Position numbers and translations under genes: made by a program. The notes under the pieces are model-generated. The model made no database searches. It worked only from the letters and a program-made list of their open reading frames with translations, and had not been told where the DNA came from. Of a stretch of DNA of 64,000 nt, positions 24,295 to 36,000 are shown piece by piece. How positions within the stretch are numbered: position 1 is the first letter of the stretch; each line of letters opens with the position of its first letter. The DNA comes from Quercus robur (taxonomy: Eukaryota > Streptophyta > Magnoliopsida > Fagales > Fagaceae): assembly GCF_932294415.1 (NCBI RefSeq), contig NC_065541.1, positions 49,020,290 through 49,084,289 on the forward strand, written 5' to 3'.

Positions 24295-24832
24295 GGCTAC
24301 GTTTGGTTGAATGTAAAATATTTTCCAAGTGTAAAATATTTTCGGGAAAGGAAAATATTTTCAAGTGTTTGGTTGCATTCTAAAAAATGTTTTGGAAAAT
24401 ATTTTCTAGTGTTCGGTTGTGTTCCTGAAAATGCTCTAAAAAATTGATTTTTATCATGTTTCTCATAGTTTCTTAGGATCCAAACAAATATTATTACAGA
24501 GAATCAAGATATATAAACAATCAAAGAAACAAAAATTAAAACAAAAAAAAATCAAAATCCCAAGATCAATCGTGAGAGAGGGACTTAAGTGATAGAGAGA
24601 GAGAGATCGAAACAAACGGTGCTATGTGACGATGAGGAATGGGTCGGCAGAGTGGGTCGTCCACTTGGTCAGCTCAGGGGTGGGTCGTTCATTGGGTCGG
24701 TGACGATGAAGAATGGGTCGACGGAGTGGGATAGGTCTTCTTTCGCCGGAGTGGGATGAACAGAGCACTCACTGTCGCGTGGAGGGGATGAGGACGGCGA
24801 TCTGACCGGCGTGATTGTGGGTTTGACGGCGC

Positions 24833-24871
<39 letters not shown>

Positions 24872-25101
24872 GTTTGCGCGTCTGTGAGTCCTTCTTTCTC
24901 TCTTTCTTTCTCTCTTTGCGCGTCTTCGAAAATGGTTTGAAGTGAAAATAACAACGGAAAATATTTTACACCCCGTTGCCCTTATTTTATAGTCAACAAT
25001 GAAAACATTTTTAGTTTGACCCAATTTTCAGTAACAACCAAACACCCATTTTTACGAAAAAGCATTTCTAGAAGTGGTTTGAAGCCAGAACAAACGCACC
25101 C
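24295..25101. mobile_element. Harbinger-like non-autonomous element (TTA TSD)
   Basis: An 807-bp segment between TTA trinucleotides at 24292-24294 and 25102-25104. The left end is GGCTACGTTTGGTTG and the inverted right end is GGGTGCGTTTGTTCTGG, a partial terminal inverted repeat. Internal text includes repeated GAAAATATTTTC motifs, a 34-bp (TC)n tract at 24835-24868, and about 35-bp direct repeats near 24627 and 24701 (GACGATGA..AATGGGTCG). The 3-bp TTA duplication fits PIF/Harbinger-type MITEs. A related element lies at 53727-54344. The minus-strand ORF over the TC tract is a low-complexity artefact. Confidence 0.5.
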
Positions 25102-26304
25102 TTAAGCACCACCAATAGATTCCATCCCAGTTGCATTTCTGCCATCATCTTGCTTATCATTCGGCATGAGAAACTGTAGTTTTGACATTGAGGTCTTCTT
25201 AGAAATATCGGGAAAAGCACATAAAAATTCACTTCCTTGATCATTTAGTTTACTTGAGTCCCTCGTAGTACTCTTGAAATGCAAATTGTACATGGCTTGA
25301 TTACTGCTAAAGACTTTTTTCTTTTTCTCCAAAACTTGTTAAAATGATAGTCGAGTTGTGGGCAGTTTGACATGACCTAGATTTGACACATTCTTTAAAT
25401 ATTCGAAAGCTCATCATGGAGTTAAGTGGACATGCTTATTACTAATTTGGTTTTAGCTCACCTTTGTTGTGTTTTAAAAAAAATATTTGATTATTGCATA
25501 TCAATCTTATAACACTTTTCAGTTTTTAAATAACATTATACATATTTTTACATATTTTTTCACTCACACAAATTTTTAAAAAAATACAAATAATATTATT
25601 AAAACAACATTACCAAACAGTCCCCTAATTATTGTGAAGATTTCTTAACAAAGTCAAGAAATAATAGTAGTAAATATTTTTGTGTTGTACTCAGATCCTC
25701 CACAAAGATCCTCCTTTTGTGCGGATTTGTGGTAAACCAATTGCTGACAGCTGCTTGGGTGTTACGTACCTTAGAAGTTGGATTAGACTGTGTATGACTT
25801 GTTTAAAATAAATTTAAAAACTTGTTTAAGACTTTAAGTGATAAATTGTGATTTGTTTTTAACGGGGTACATGCAATTTTTTTTTTTTTTTTGAGAAGTA
25901 ATTACAACATGCTGTTAATCCCGCAACTCGAACCCTTTCCCCTCTAGACCCCCAAGCACTTAATAATAGTTTTTTATTATCAGACCAAAACACTAATTGA
26001 TTTTTGGTATAGGTGTAAATAAATTTTTTTTTTTTTTGAGAAAAATATGTAAATAGAATTTTAGATCTTTTATTTAACTATCAGATCAGAGAATTAACCA
26101 ATTGAATTAACTGGAACTCATATAAGTTGTAATTTATTTATACATAAATTTATTATTAGCACCAATTTTATTATGTATTAATTATGTAACTCGTCACATC
26201 AATCATTGCAAAGATTTCCTTGTCCCCAAACTTATTGGGCTCAATTTTTCTAATTATAGCGTAGGTCATGGGCCGTTAGACGGCCCTTCAACGTGGCTGT
26301 ATCA
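25102..26304. other. Intergenic region
   Basis: A+T-rich DNA with no supported gene. The 76-codon minus-strand frame at 25102-25332 shows no known domain. An A/T-rich segment at about 25450-25625 ends ACATTACCAAACAGTCCC, which resembles a MITE terminus, but its partner was not resolved. Confidence 0.5.
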
Positions 26305-26614
26305 TCTATATATATATATAAAACCGAAGCCTCTGCTAGCACCACAATTTTCCACGTCAGCACAATATTTAAAAAATAAAAAATAAAAATAAAAACATTA
26401 TAACACCTCAAAACCCTAGCAACCTTACCCTCAAAACCCTAGCAATCTTACCCCTCTCTCAAGTTAAGAAATATAAAGCCACAGTTTCTGCAAACTCTCT
26501 CTCTCCAAACGTAAATATCAAATTCAACCCCTTTAATTTCTCTTTATATTTTTGAGGCTTCTATAGAGTTATAGTGAGTTATGCTGATTTTGTTTTTTTT
26601 TTTTTTGTGTATAG

Positions 26615-26919
26615 ATGGTCATAATACTCCAGTATTCTAAGAAAAGTTTGTGTTTTCGTTAATTGAAGGCCTTAGAGAGATAAGTGTTGTAGTTTGGAAC
26701 AGCAATACAAAAGACGATTTCATTGGCAGCGGAAAGTAATTACTTTGTCTCATATTTTTGTTTTTTGAATTGATTTTGTGTGCTTTTTAGACCCTTTTGG
26801 ATCAATTTTGTTAATTGGGTTTTTTTTTTTTTTTTTTTTTTTGATAAGGTCCAATTGGGGAAGGTTCTTTCAAAGGGTTACGACGACCGCACTTGGTATC
26901 TGTATACTAATAGTGGGGG
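26615..26919 (+). pseudogene. C2-domain gene fragment captured by the Helitron
   Basis: Two exon-like blocks are separated by an intron-like segment. Block 1 (26615-26736) follows a pyrimidine-rich TAG acceptor. It reads EKFVFSLIEGLRE, then VVVWNSNTKDDFIGSGK, with one in-frame TAA before EKF. Block 2 (26849-26919) follows an AAG acceptor after a T-run. It reads VQLGKVLSKGYDDRTWYLYT and ends at a GTAAGT donor. Together they resemble the middle of a plant C2 (Ca2+/phospholipid-binding) domain of the small elicitor-responsive type. The donor after block 1 appears to have lost a G, so correct splicing is doubtful. This is a truncated, probably non-functional transduplicate. Confidence 0.65.
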
Positions 26920-27434
26920 GTAAGTGCTATAAATTACTAACCCTTTTAAGTGTATAATCTGTTTCTAAAATTATCTATAATATTTTGTCGTCCGAAAATT
27001 TTATCTCTTTAATTTTATTATATTGTGTTTCTTAAGCTATAGACAGATTTTCTTTGTTTCTTATTTTCAATAATAAATCATTTTATTGCAATACCGGTAA
27101 TTGTTTGAGAAATCCAATATGTTCATATCTCTATAGAATAGAGAATAGTAGAAGCCAATTTTATTACAACTACTTAAATTGAGTTGACTTAATTCCGTAC
27201 AATTACAAAGTATAGCATGAAAGATAATGGAATTAATTGTTGTAATTTTTATTTTCTTTCCGTGTTTTTATTGTTGATGAGAAATTAAGGCTCAGTTGCA
27301 CAATATATGTAAATTCTTCAGAAGACTATTTTAAATAGTAAGTTAATATGTCTCTTACATTTGGGTATTAGTTAGAATTATTTTCAAATGATTGTACCAA
27401 TAAAAGTGAATGTGTATAAATTTTGTTTAACTAT

Positions 27435-27451
27435 CCCGTGCATCGCACGGG
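27435..27451 (+). other. Helitron 3'-terminal hairpin
   Basis: CCCGTGC and GCACGGG pair perfectly around an ATC loop, seven bases before the terminal CTAG. It is G+C-rich in an otherwise A+T-rich setting. This is the termination hairpin of rolling-circle transposition. Confidence 0.85.
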
Positions 27452-28004
27452 TTAGCGACTAGTTATGTTAATTATAAAAATTATTAGAAGTATCAACACT
27501 ACTATAATTCATCCTTAAATGAACAAAACTTAATGATTAGCCCATATGAGGAGAGCCCACAAAGTGGTAAAAAAGAAGAAGCTAGTCCTCCTCATAATAA
27601 CGTTTTATGAATCAGTTCGAGGAGACATATAGAATAAAAAGCTACTCCTTGCTAGGTTCAACTAGTCCACTAGTCTTATAATTACTGGCAATTGGGTTTA
27701 TAATTATATCTAATAAACACTGTGCAATTAACCAATACGGCTCAACAAAATACAATACAATCACTAATTTATTGGCCCACAAAACAATTAACCAAAAACG
27801 TCTACATTCTCTCACTTGGGCCATATGGGTGTTTTTTTTTAGTGGGGGAATTGTGAGCTTTGAATCTCTATGGAAAAAATAATTTAGATTATTGGAAAAC
27901 AATTTTTTTTAAAAAAAATATTTGGATTGAATTATTAATTTTATTTTTGATATGAGATTAAATTATTAATAAAAAGGCCACTCTTTTTGCACCGGATAAA
28001 ACCT

Positions 28005-28360
28005 AACTCTAAAGTAGTTTGGAGTTATCTTCTTCAACCCACTACATGGTAATTTATAAGATCATTTATGTGTATTATTTAAAAAAGTCATATAATTCAT
28101 TAAAAAAATCATGTGATTAAAACTACACATGAATGATATTTTCAATTGCTACATAGTAGGTTGTAGCAAGATAATTACAAAACAAGTTTGCAGCCAAACA
28201 TTTTCCATCCATGTTTATTATTTAAACATGTGACATGATTCATTAAAAAAATTCAAGTGACTAAAATTACATACGGATGGTTTTTTTAATATCCACATAA
28301 TAAGTTGAAAAAAAAAAAAAAAAAGCTCTAAACCTGTTTGGAGTTAAACTTTTTTCCTTA
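28005..28360. repeat. Degenerate MITE with internal duplication
   Basis: The same family as the element at 28380-28590, but longer. The phrase around CATGTGATTAAAACTACACATGAATG is partly repeated about 140 bp later as AAGTGACTAAAATTACATACGGATG. The right end GTTTGGAGTTAAACTTTTTTCC mirrors a weakly conserved left end. No clear target duplication was found. Confidence 0.45.
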
Positions 28361-28379
28361 CAATGGCTTATTTTAGATT

Positions 28380-28590
28380 GAAAAAAGTTTAGTTTCAAAT
28401 CAGTTTGAAAGTATTTCTTCCAACCCGTTATGTGACAATTTATAAGACTATCAATGTTTATTTTTTAAACAAGATACATGACTCATTAAAAAAGTCATGT
28501 GATTGAAACTACATATAAATGGTCTCTTTAATCACACATAATGAGTTGGAGGAAAATACCTTTAAACCGGTTTGGAACTAAACTTTTTCC
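28380..28590. mobile_element. Mutator-like MITE with ~55-bp TIRs
   Basis: The left end GAAAAAAGTTTAGTTTCAAA is mirrored by the inverted right end GGAAAAAGTTTAGTTCCAAA. Similarity continues inward for about 55 bp (CCAACCCGTTATGTG against CCAACTCATTATGTG). Flanking 9-mers TTTTAGATT (28371-28379) and TTTAAGATT (28591-28599) match at eight positions, as expected for an old Mutator-type duplication. Non-coding. Confidence 0.6.
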
Positions 28591-29199
28591 TTTAAGATTA
28601 ACCTTAATGCTTATATTAAATCTAATAGACTACTAACACAAGTCAAAAAACTAGTGTCAACGATCTTTAAGTCGACAAGCACTTCTTGGTATTTTTAATG
28701 AAGACATCAATTATACAAATCACCCTCCCCACTTAAGATGTATATATTTTGAAATTGTTTAGAGTTTAAATTGAGTTGAGTTTCTATTGACCCAATATTT
28801 TAAGGTACTACTTAGAGAAGTAAGGGACAAAGTGCAAAACCCAATTATACCTAAGATAAAAATTAAAAGTGATAACTAGGATTGACTATTTCATAATAAA
28901 GATTAAGTATATTAGTCCTATTATCAATTAAAAATGGGATGTTACCAAAACTTTACAAAAGTTTACTTAGAATTTTGCATCAAAATTAAATAAATATCAT
29001 AATAAAGATGAAGTAGACTACTCATTTTATCAATTAAAAATGAAGCTTACTTAGAATTTACATCAAAATTAAATAAACATTTATGATTGATATTTAAATA
29101 TAAGAAGATAACTTCTTCTCAAAAAAATATAAGAAGATAACTCATTTAAAATAATTTTTTAAACCCCAAATTATATTGAGTTACCCCAATCTAGAATGT

Positions 29200-29214
29200 A
29201 GATGTCAAAGGTGC
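29200..29214. repeat. 5' target-site duplication of LINE-B
   Basis: The 15-mer AGATGTCAAAGGTGC is identical to 37206-37220, which follows the A-rich tail of LINE-B. It defines the 5' boundary of the element. Confidence 0.9.
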
Positions 29215-29292
29215 AAAAGATTTCTAGTCAAATAACATCTTACAAAAAAGGAGAGGAAAAAAAAAAAAAAAACCAACAACAACAACAACAAC

Positions 29293-31268
29293 ATGAACAA
29301 CAACACACCCCAGGAAACCGAGAACCCAATGACTACCTATCTGAGGGATAACTCGAGGAAAAAATCTTATGTTGAAGTGACTTTGGATGCTGTCATGTAC
29401 GAGACAGAGCTTGAAGACACAGAAACTGAAGTGGACGAGGAGGTAGAAACTGAAGTTGAGAGGACTGGCAAGATAGGGGAAGATGAGGTGCAACCACCAA
29501 ATGAATGAAGCGGAGTGAGAAATACATGTGTCAGCAGACTTGAAGCGGAAAATGTCAAGACCGTGGCAAACTAGCATTATTCTGAAACTTATGGGTAAAC
29601 AGCTCGGATTTCGCGCTTTGTAAACTAGGTTAGCCGGTAAATGGCGCCCAACAGGTAACATGCATTGAATTGATATCAGATATGGATACTTTATTATGAA
29701 ATTTGATGCCCTAAAGGATTATCATCATGCTCGTGGATGGCCCGTAGTTTGTGGGTGAACAATACCTCCATGTTCAAGCATGGGAGGCGGCCTTCCATCC
29801 TAGTACAACCAAAGTTACGTCTACGGTTGTCTGGATAAGATTGGAACAATTGTCCATTGAGTATTATCATCGACATTTTTTAAAACAAGTGGGAAATAAA
29901 CTAGGGAAACTTCTTAAAATAGATGCGGTCACGAACATAGCGATCCAAGGGAGGTTCGCTCGGCTATGTGTCCAATTGGACACCATTAAACCTCTTCCTA
30001 AGCGTCCTAAAATCGGCACATTTTGGCAAGATATTGTGTATGAAAATATGCTGGTATTATGCTTTGGTTGTGGTAGGATAGGACATAAAGAACCACTTTG
30101 TTTGGAGTCCATAATCTTGAGGAGTGATATGTTGACGTCCATCTTGAACTCGCATGGTGAGGAAACCAGGAACTCAGGAAGTGAGTCGTCCCATTTTCCA
30201 TGGAAAATTGTCTAAACCCGTAGACAAAGGACACGTGGAGTAGGAAGAGAGAATGCAGCTAACTCACGTGTATCTTCCCCACCGAATAAGCCGAGTCACA
30301 TCCAACCCAACCCTTCTTATAATTTCCGCGTGATGCTAGCTGAGGAGCATGAAACGGTGAACAAGGCGTCCACTGATGCACAGTGATGTGGCGAAAGAAG
30401 GGTGAAAATCTGGAGTTACCACTGACACATGGGACACACACGGATTGCATGCAATCCTCAAACATGGCCAGCTGTCCCCGTATGACCAAGGTAACTCCAC
30501 GTCTAACCTCACCGAGTGAAACCGAGAGGGATAAGATAGGCCCTGTTTTACCCATGCTAAAACACAGTAGTCTAACTGATGCACATGGCACCCTCCTCCG
30601 ACCAAGGCTCCACGACACCCACACCAACAGACCCGGACTTATACCTCACACCATCCTTTCCAGGGAGCTCGTCTCACCTACCTCAAAGTTCCATGCACAT
30701 GAACCTCTCCCCTGCCCACGACCAATCCTTCTCAATGAAGAACCTCGAGCAATTATGGAACCGCTTGTCAATAGAGAATTCCAACGATGAGAACGTGAGC
30801 TATGTGACAATCCCAGTGCACCCACGAGCTACGATAGCATGGAATCAGATGACCCACACCCCCAATCTACCACTTCGCCTCGAGCCACCCTCTCAAACTC
30901 AACCTCGGAGGCAAACCAAGGGGCATGTCCGAGTTTAGTGCATAATGCATCCTTACCAAGCCCCACCGGTCAGACAAAGGAATATCCAGGAGAGCTTTGA
31001 CAGTGTGATGTCTCTGGAGCGTCTGCCCGAAGCCATTTTTTGCTTTCTGGACTTAAGCGAAGTAAACATCACACTGAGGGAAGAGGAACCAAAGTTATAC
31101 ATCATCATGTTCTCCAACCCAAGCCTACCATTCATCGTGTCCACCACGTATTGGGCAAGGCTAGGAGAGCTAGAACCAATGTACAGGATCAAGATAACGA
31201 CAGCGAGGCATCAATGCATTACTCAGTCCACAATAAGGACTTCGGGGGACTGTGGGGGTCCCCAATGA
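29293..31268 (+). pseudogene. LINE-B ORF1 (gag-like, DUF4283 + CCHC knuckle), broken
   Basis: The probable N-terminus is an acidic segment (29293-29508). The nucleic-acid-binding region is clearest at 29751-30215: EQYLHVQAWEAAFHP, then WIRLEQLSIEYYH, then a zinc knuckle CFGCGRIGHKEPLC (CX2CX4HX4C). The DUF4283 start, around LKLMGKQLGF (about 29580-29610), lies in another frame and is broken by stops. Hydrophilic Pro/Ser-rich linker text continues in several frames to about 31268. At least three frameshifts or stops are needed to connect the parts, so it is a pseudogene. Confidence 0.7.
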
Positions 31269-31329
31269 TTATCTTAATCCCTAACTCTTCCTCCATGAAG
31301 TTGGTAGCATGGAACTGCCAGGGAGCAAG

Positions 31330-33026
31330 TGTGGGCACAAGGGAAGGTTGGGTAAATTAGAGTCACCACCTAGTTATATGGTCTAGGAACTATGCATATA
31401 GCGTCTTTATGAGGAAGGACCTTTGATCTTACTATTAGAGTTTGAGTTCGGAGTTTAGGTATGGAGTTTAGGTATGCTCTTGGGAAGGTATTAGGCACCC
31501 AAGATTGCTCAACCCTAAGGTTAGACTCCCATCATTGTGTCATATGTCTTATCCCCATTAAAAACTATTTAAATACTTGTATTCTAGACTCACACACATA
31601 CACTAACATGCATCTAACAAACAATATGACATCTTTAACCCTAAGCAAACATGCGTATCCATCTACCCAAACAAAAGAGAGCCAAACAAAAGAAACCCTA
31701 ATCATTCATCTAACATATGAAAAACCCTATCTAAAACAAAACATGGTAGCGAGCATATCATCAAACAAAACATATCAAACGCAAAAAGTTAACATGTTAG
31801 AAACCTTAACCATGCATCTAAGAAAACCTAACACGAATGCATGAACATTGCTAATGCATGACTTACCCTTTTACTTATCTCTCAACAGCACAACACCTAT
31901 GGTATCAATGCATGAATATGTGAATGAATGACATTAAGACGAAGAAACCCTAGATTAAACCCTAATCTAGACATATGATAACAAACAAGCATGTTAAAAA
32001 GGTTAGCAAGCATTTTATGAGGCTTAAAAACATGTGAAAAGGAGGCTATGCAACAAACAAGTGAAGGCAGAATCAAGGCAAACAAAAATTAGGGTTTTCT
32101 GGGTAATGGCATCACGCACGCTAGAACAGGCCTGCATACGCATGAGTTTAGCTTGCGTGCGCAAGCTAGATCTTGCATACGTAGATCCTTACCCAAAAAT
32201 GCTAATCAACATAGAAACAGAGCAGAAACTTAAAACGTACAATCTAACAACCTATCATGCTTAAAGATATAAAAACAACCTAAAACTAACCTAGACAAAC
32301 ATAAGAAAACATAAACTAAACAAAAGAAGCAGATTAAAACAAAGACTAAGGCAGAAAAGAAAAAAAAAAGGGGTTTTAAAGCTTACCTTAAAGCAAAAGC
32401 TCCTAAGCTTTATTTTGATCGTTCCTTTCAGTCAAATCTATCACAATTCAATAAAAGAGTGATTAGTGATCTTAAAATCAATAGAATTGGGGCCAAAAAA
32501 GGTCCCAATAAAAAAAAAAGAGGGGGGGGGGTTTGTGAAAAACTCCTTGTTGATTCACTATTTTCTAGTAAATTTTAGGTTTTTCCCGTGAGATTTTTGT
32601 ATTTTGAAAATATACCATGTAAGGCCTTTTATAGTTGAAAAAATGGGATTTAGAACGGCTCTTAGACGATGTAGGATTCGTTCAAACCCTCAGCCATTAT
32701 TGCAGAAAACTTGCCTTTCATATGCTTCTAAAACCTTAGTTACGTTCGCAAGAACGTGCCTGCATACCAATAACGTGCTTGCATATGCATGCTTTAGCTC
32801 GCGTACACAGGCCACGAATCATGTACGCAGGCCGAGGGCTACTTTGGTCATTTTATTTTCAAAAATGGATTTTTGCTCATTTCAAAAGGTTATATTTTCT
32901 ATTTTAATACTCATCAAGTTAATTTAATATTTTATTGAGCTCTAAACTAGCCTTGGGCCTTAGAGTATGAGCATCATTGGGGAATGGGGGCCCGAGTAGT
33001 AAGGGGTACAAAATGCAGTGTCTACA
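31330..33026. mobile_element. Putative solo LTR inserted in LINE-B endonuclease
   Basis: A 1697-bp insertion interrupts LINE-B ORF2 between WNCQGA and the next endonuclease segment. It begins TGTGGGCACA and ends GTCTACA, the TG...CA form of LTRs. The flanking pentamers GCAAG (31325-31329) and ACAGG (33027-33031) each differ from GCAGG by one G-to-A change, consistent with a decayed 5-bp target duplication. No gag, pol or second LTR is present, hence a solo LTR left by recombination. Near the left end it contains GGGAAGGTATTAGGCACCC, a phrase I associate with plant gypsy-type LTRs (from memory, unconfirmed). A pyrimidine/purine-patterned cluster with an 8-bp-arm palindrome lies at 32150-32167. 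Confidence 0.6.
32150..32167. other. Near-perfect palindrome within the LTR
   Basis: AGCTTGCG and CGCAAGCT are exact inverted repeats around a TG. The surrounding 80 bp are rich in alternating GCATACG/GCGTACG-like words, and similar words recur at about 32755-32835. This may be a protein-binding or structural element of the LTR regulatory region; its function is inferred only. Confidence 0.5.
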
Positions 33027-36000
33027 ACAGGAAATATTGCTTTTTGTACCCATGCTCATGAGCTGTATCGTAGGCATTGTCCCCAAATTCTGGTTATAGT
33101 TAAGCCCCATATTGTTAAAGATCGGGCACAGGTAGTGATTGACATGTTACCATACTCCTATTCTCAAAGGGTTGATTCTATAGGTTTCTTGGGAGGTATA
33201 TAAATGATGTAGAATAAGGGTCAAAACCTCAAAGTGGAGATGCTCACCATGAGTGAGTATAGCATACATGCGCTGTTTAAGTTACCTTCTCAATCCCATA
33301 ATTTTCTTCTCATTGCTATTTACGCTTCTCCTAATTTTAATAAGAGAAAAATGTTATGGGAATATTTAAAGAATTTAGCTCCATTGGTTAATTTACCTTG
33401 GGTTCTATTAGGAGATTTTAATGAAATGCTTACTGAGGATGAAAAAAATGGAAGGTTTACCTTTAAATGGAAATAGAATTTCTGCTTTTAGAGAGTGTAT
33501 TGATCAATGTGGGTTGATGGATTTGGGTTTTCAAGGACCCCGATTTATGTGGTTAAACAAAAATTTGATTTGGTATCGCAATATAAAAGAATGTTTAGAT
33601 AGAGGTCTAGGAAATACGGAATGAAAAATTCATTTCCCCAGAACGGAAATTCATCATCTTCCTTGTACTAAATCTGATCATTGCCCCATATTACTGGATA
33701 CCGATCCCTCAACATGTAGATTGACTAAGGCTTTTAAATTCGAGCAAATGTGGCTCACGGACCCCCTCCTTCTCACACCTTGTGAAACAAAGTTGTACTT
33801 CCTCGGATGCTTTCCCATCCTCCTAGGTTTCCACAACACCCAAAATTTTTAACACATAGCATTATCGATTGGAATAAAAATATTTTTGGAAACTTATTTC
33901 ACCAAAAGAACCATCTTTTAGCCAGGATTCGAGGTATCTAGGTGGCTTTATCAAGCAAACCATTTGCCTTTCTATATTCTTTAGAACAACAACTTACCTA
34001 GAAATACAATGATACCCTTCACCAAGAATATTTGTTTTGGCAACTTAAATCTAGAATCTTGTGGTTAAATTATGGTGATGCTAATACAAAATTCTTTCAC
34101 CTAAAAACATTACAACATCGAAGCTAGTCTTGTATAGTCACCCTTAAAGATGAAATTGGGATATGGTTGTTGGGGGAAGAATTAACGCTACATATTCGTG
34201 ACGCGTTTAAAAGAATGTTCACATCCACCTCGTCTCCCCATAGATCTAGGACCTTCTTAGGTCAACACCACAGTCAAAATAGTCATTTCTTAGTACATCA
34301 CCAATGGCTCACTAGCATTCCCCAACTTAAGGAGATAGCTAGGAACATGTTCTCTCTTCCTCCTTTGATGGCTCCTGGATCGGATGGATATCATGCAATT
34401 TTTTTCCAAAAAAGTTGGCATATTGTAGGTCTGAGTGTGATTTAGGTCATTCAAGAAAATTTTGAAAATATGACAATCTAGGTTGATTGGGTCTCACCAA
34501 CCTCATTCTCATCCCGAAAGTGCCCCACCCAGAGATGATCACTTAATTTCGGCCAATTAGTTTATGCAATACTTTATATAAATTGGTCTCTAAAATTATC
34601 CTTCAAAAACTCAAACCTTATATTGCAGATATTATTAATCCTTGTCAGGTAGGGTTTGTCCCGGGTCGTAGAACTAGTGACAATATTATTCTGGTTCAGG
34701 AGATTATTCATACATTGGTATGTAGAGGCAGACAAAGGGTTACGTAGCTGTAAAGCTTGATCTGGATAAAGCCTATGATAGCCTAGAATGGCCATTTATC
34801 CAAGAATCGCTTAAGTTCTTCCAAGTCCCGCCAACGTTAATTACACTTATTATGAACATGATCTCCTCTACTCGATATTCTATTCAATGGAACGGATTTC
34901 CGCTTCCAGAAGTGATCCCTAGTAGGGGATTGCGTCAAGGAGATCCCTTATCCCCATATCTCTTTATTTTGTGTTTAAAACACCTCTCCATTCTGTTGGA
35001 AGAGGTGGTTAGGGATAACATGATCCACCCCATTGTGTTTAGAGGGCAAATTTGGATATCACATTTATTCTTTGCAGATGATATATTTCTCTTCACCAAA
35101 GCCAAGTTAACGGATTGCTAGAACCTTAGAAACATTTTACAAAAATTTTGCTAGTGCTTAGGCCAAATTATTAGTACTCATAAATCACGTATTTGGTTCT
35201 CACCGAATACCCCTCGAAGAACGAAGGATCTGATTTTTGGAACATTTGATATCCTAACCACGATGCAAATAGGAACCTATTTAGGAACCCCTATTTTTAC
35301 CACATGCCGTACGACCAACGCATATCAATATCATAAAATCCAGAAGAAAATTGAGGGTTAGCAAGCAAAATATCTGTCTGTAGCTAGTTGTGTCACATTG
35401 ATCAAATCCTTAGCAGCTTCCATCCCCCTCTATACCATGTAAAAAACGCTACTCTCGCAGAAAGTAAGTTGAAATCTAGATAAAATTAATTGCCGATTCT
35501 TATGGGGAGATACGACACAACACAAAAGTTGCCATACTGTTAGCTGGGATACTATTGCATCCCCGAAAGAGGCCAAGGGGCTGGGCTTAAAAACAAGTCA
35601 ACATATGAATATGGCTATGCTTATGAATCAGGCTTGGAGACTTCAACAGCAGCTGAATATGTTGTGGGCACAAGTTTTAAAAGCCAAATATATTTCCCAC
35701 ACGAACCTTTTTGAAAGTGTTAGGACTCCTCGAGGGTCCCACATTTGGAAAGCCCTACATGAAGGAATACAATGGTTACGTTGAGGGATGAGATGGATCC
35801 TAGGGGATGGTCAAACTATTCAGGTATGGGAGGACCATTGGATCTTGGGGGACATTGAAGAGTTGTATTGCAGGACCATTAATGCCAAATGAGGAGCAAC
35901 AAGTTGTGTTCTCATTGTGAAACAATCATACTTGGACATTAGATGTCCTTCAGGTCCCCCTCCCTATGCAACTCAAGCAACTTATTAAAGGTCTCCCTGT

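Larger units (their letters stand above)
26305..27462 (+). mobile_element. Non-autonomous Helitron
   Basis: The left end is TCTATATATATA directly after an A. The right end is CTAG directly before a T, as expected for Helitrons, which insert between A and T without duplicating the target. A terminal hairpin CCCGTGC-ATC-GCACGGG (27435-27451; 7-bp perfect stem, 3-nt loop) lies 7 nt upstream of the final CTAG. The element is 1158 bp and encodes no Rep/helicase, so it is non-autonomous. It carries pieces of a C2-domain gene, listed separately. Confidence 0.85.
27463..29199. other. Intergenic region with MITEs
   Basis: No gene was recognised. It contains the inverted-repeat elements at about 28005-28360 and 28380-28590. 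A pair of near-duplicate A+T-rich phrases (CATAATAAAGAT.AAGTA.) lies near 28890-29060. The minus-strand frame at 27642-27902 has no recognisable domain. Confidence 0.5.

Noticed and set aside
24689..25024. Arg/Glu-repeat ORF on the minus strand
   Set aside because: The repeat comes from a (TC)n microsatellite inside a MITE-like element.
29224..29661. 145-codon minus-strand open frame
   Set aside because: Antisense to the LINE-B ORF1 N-terminal region; it ends in low-complexity Val/Phe text from (AAC)n and A-runs.
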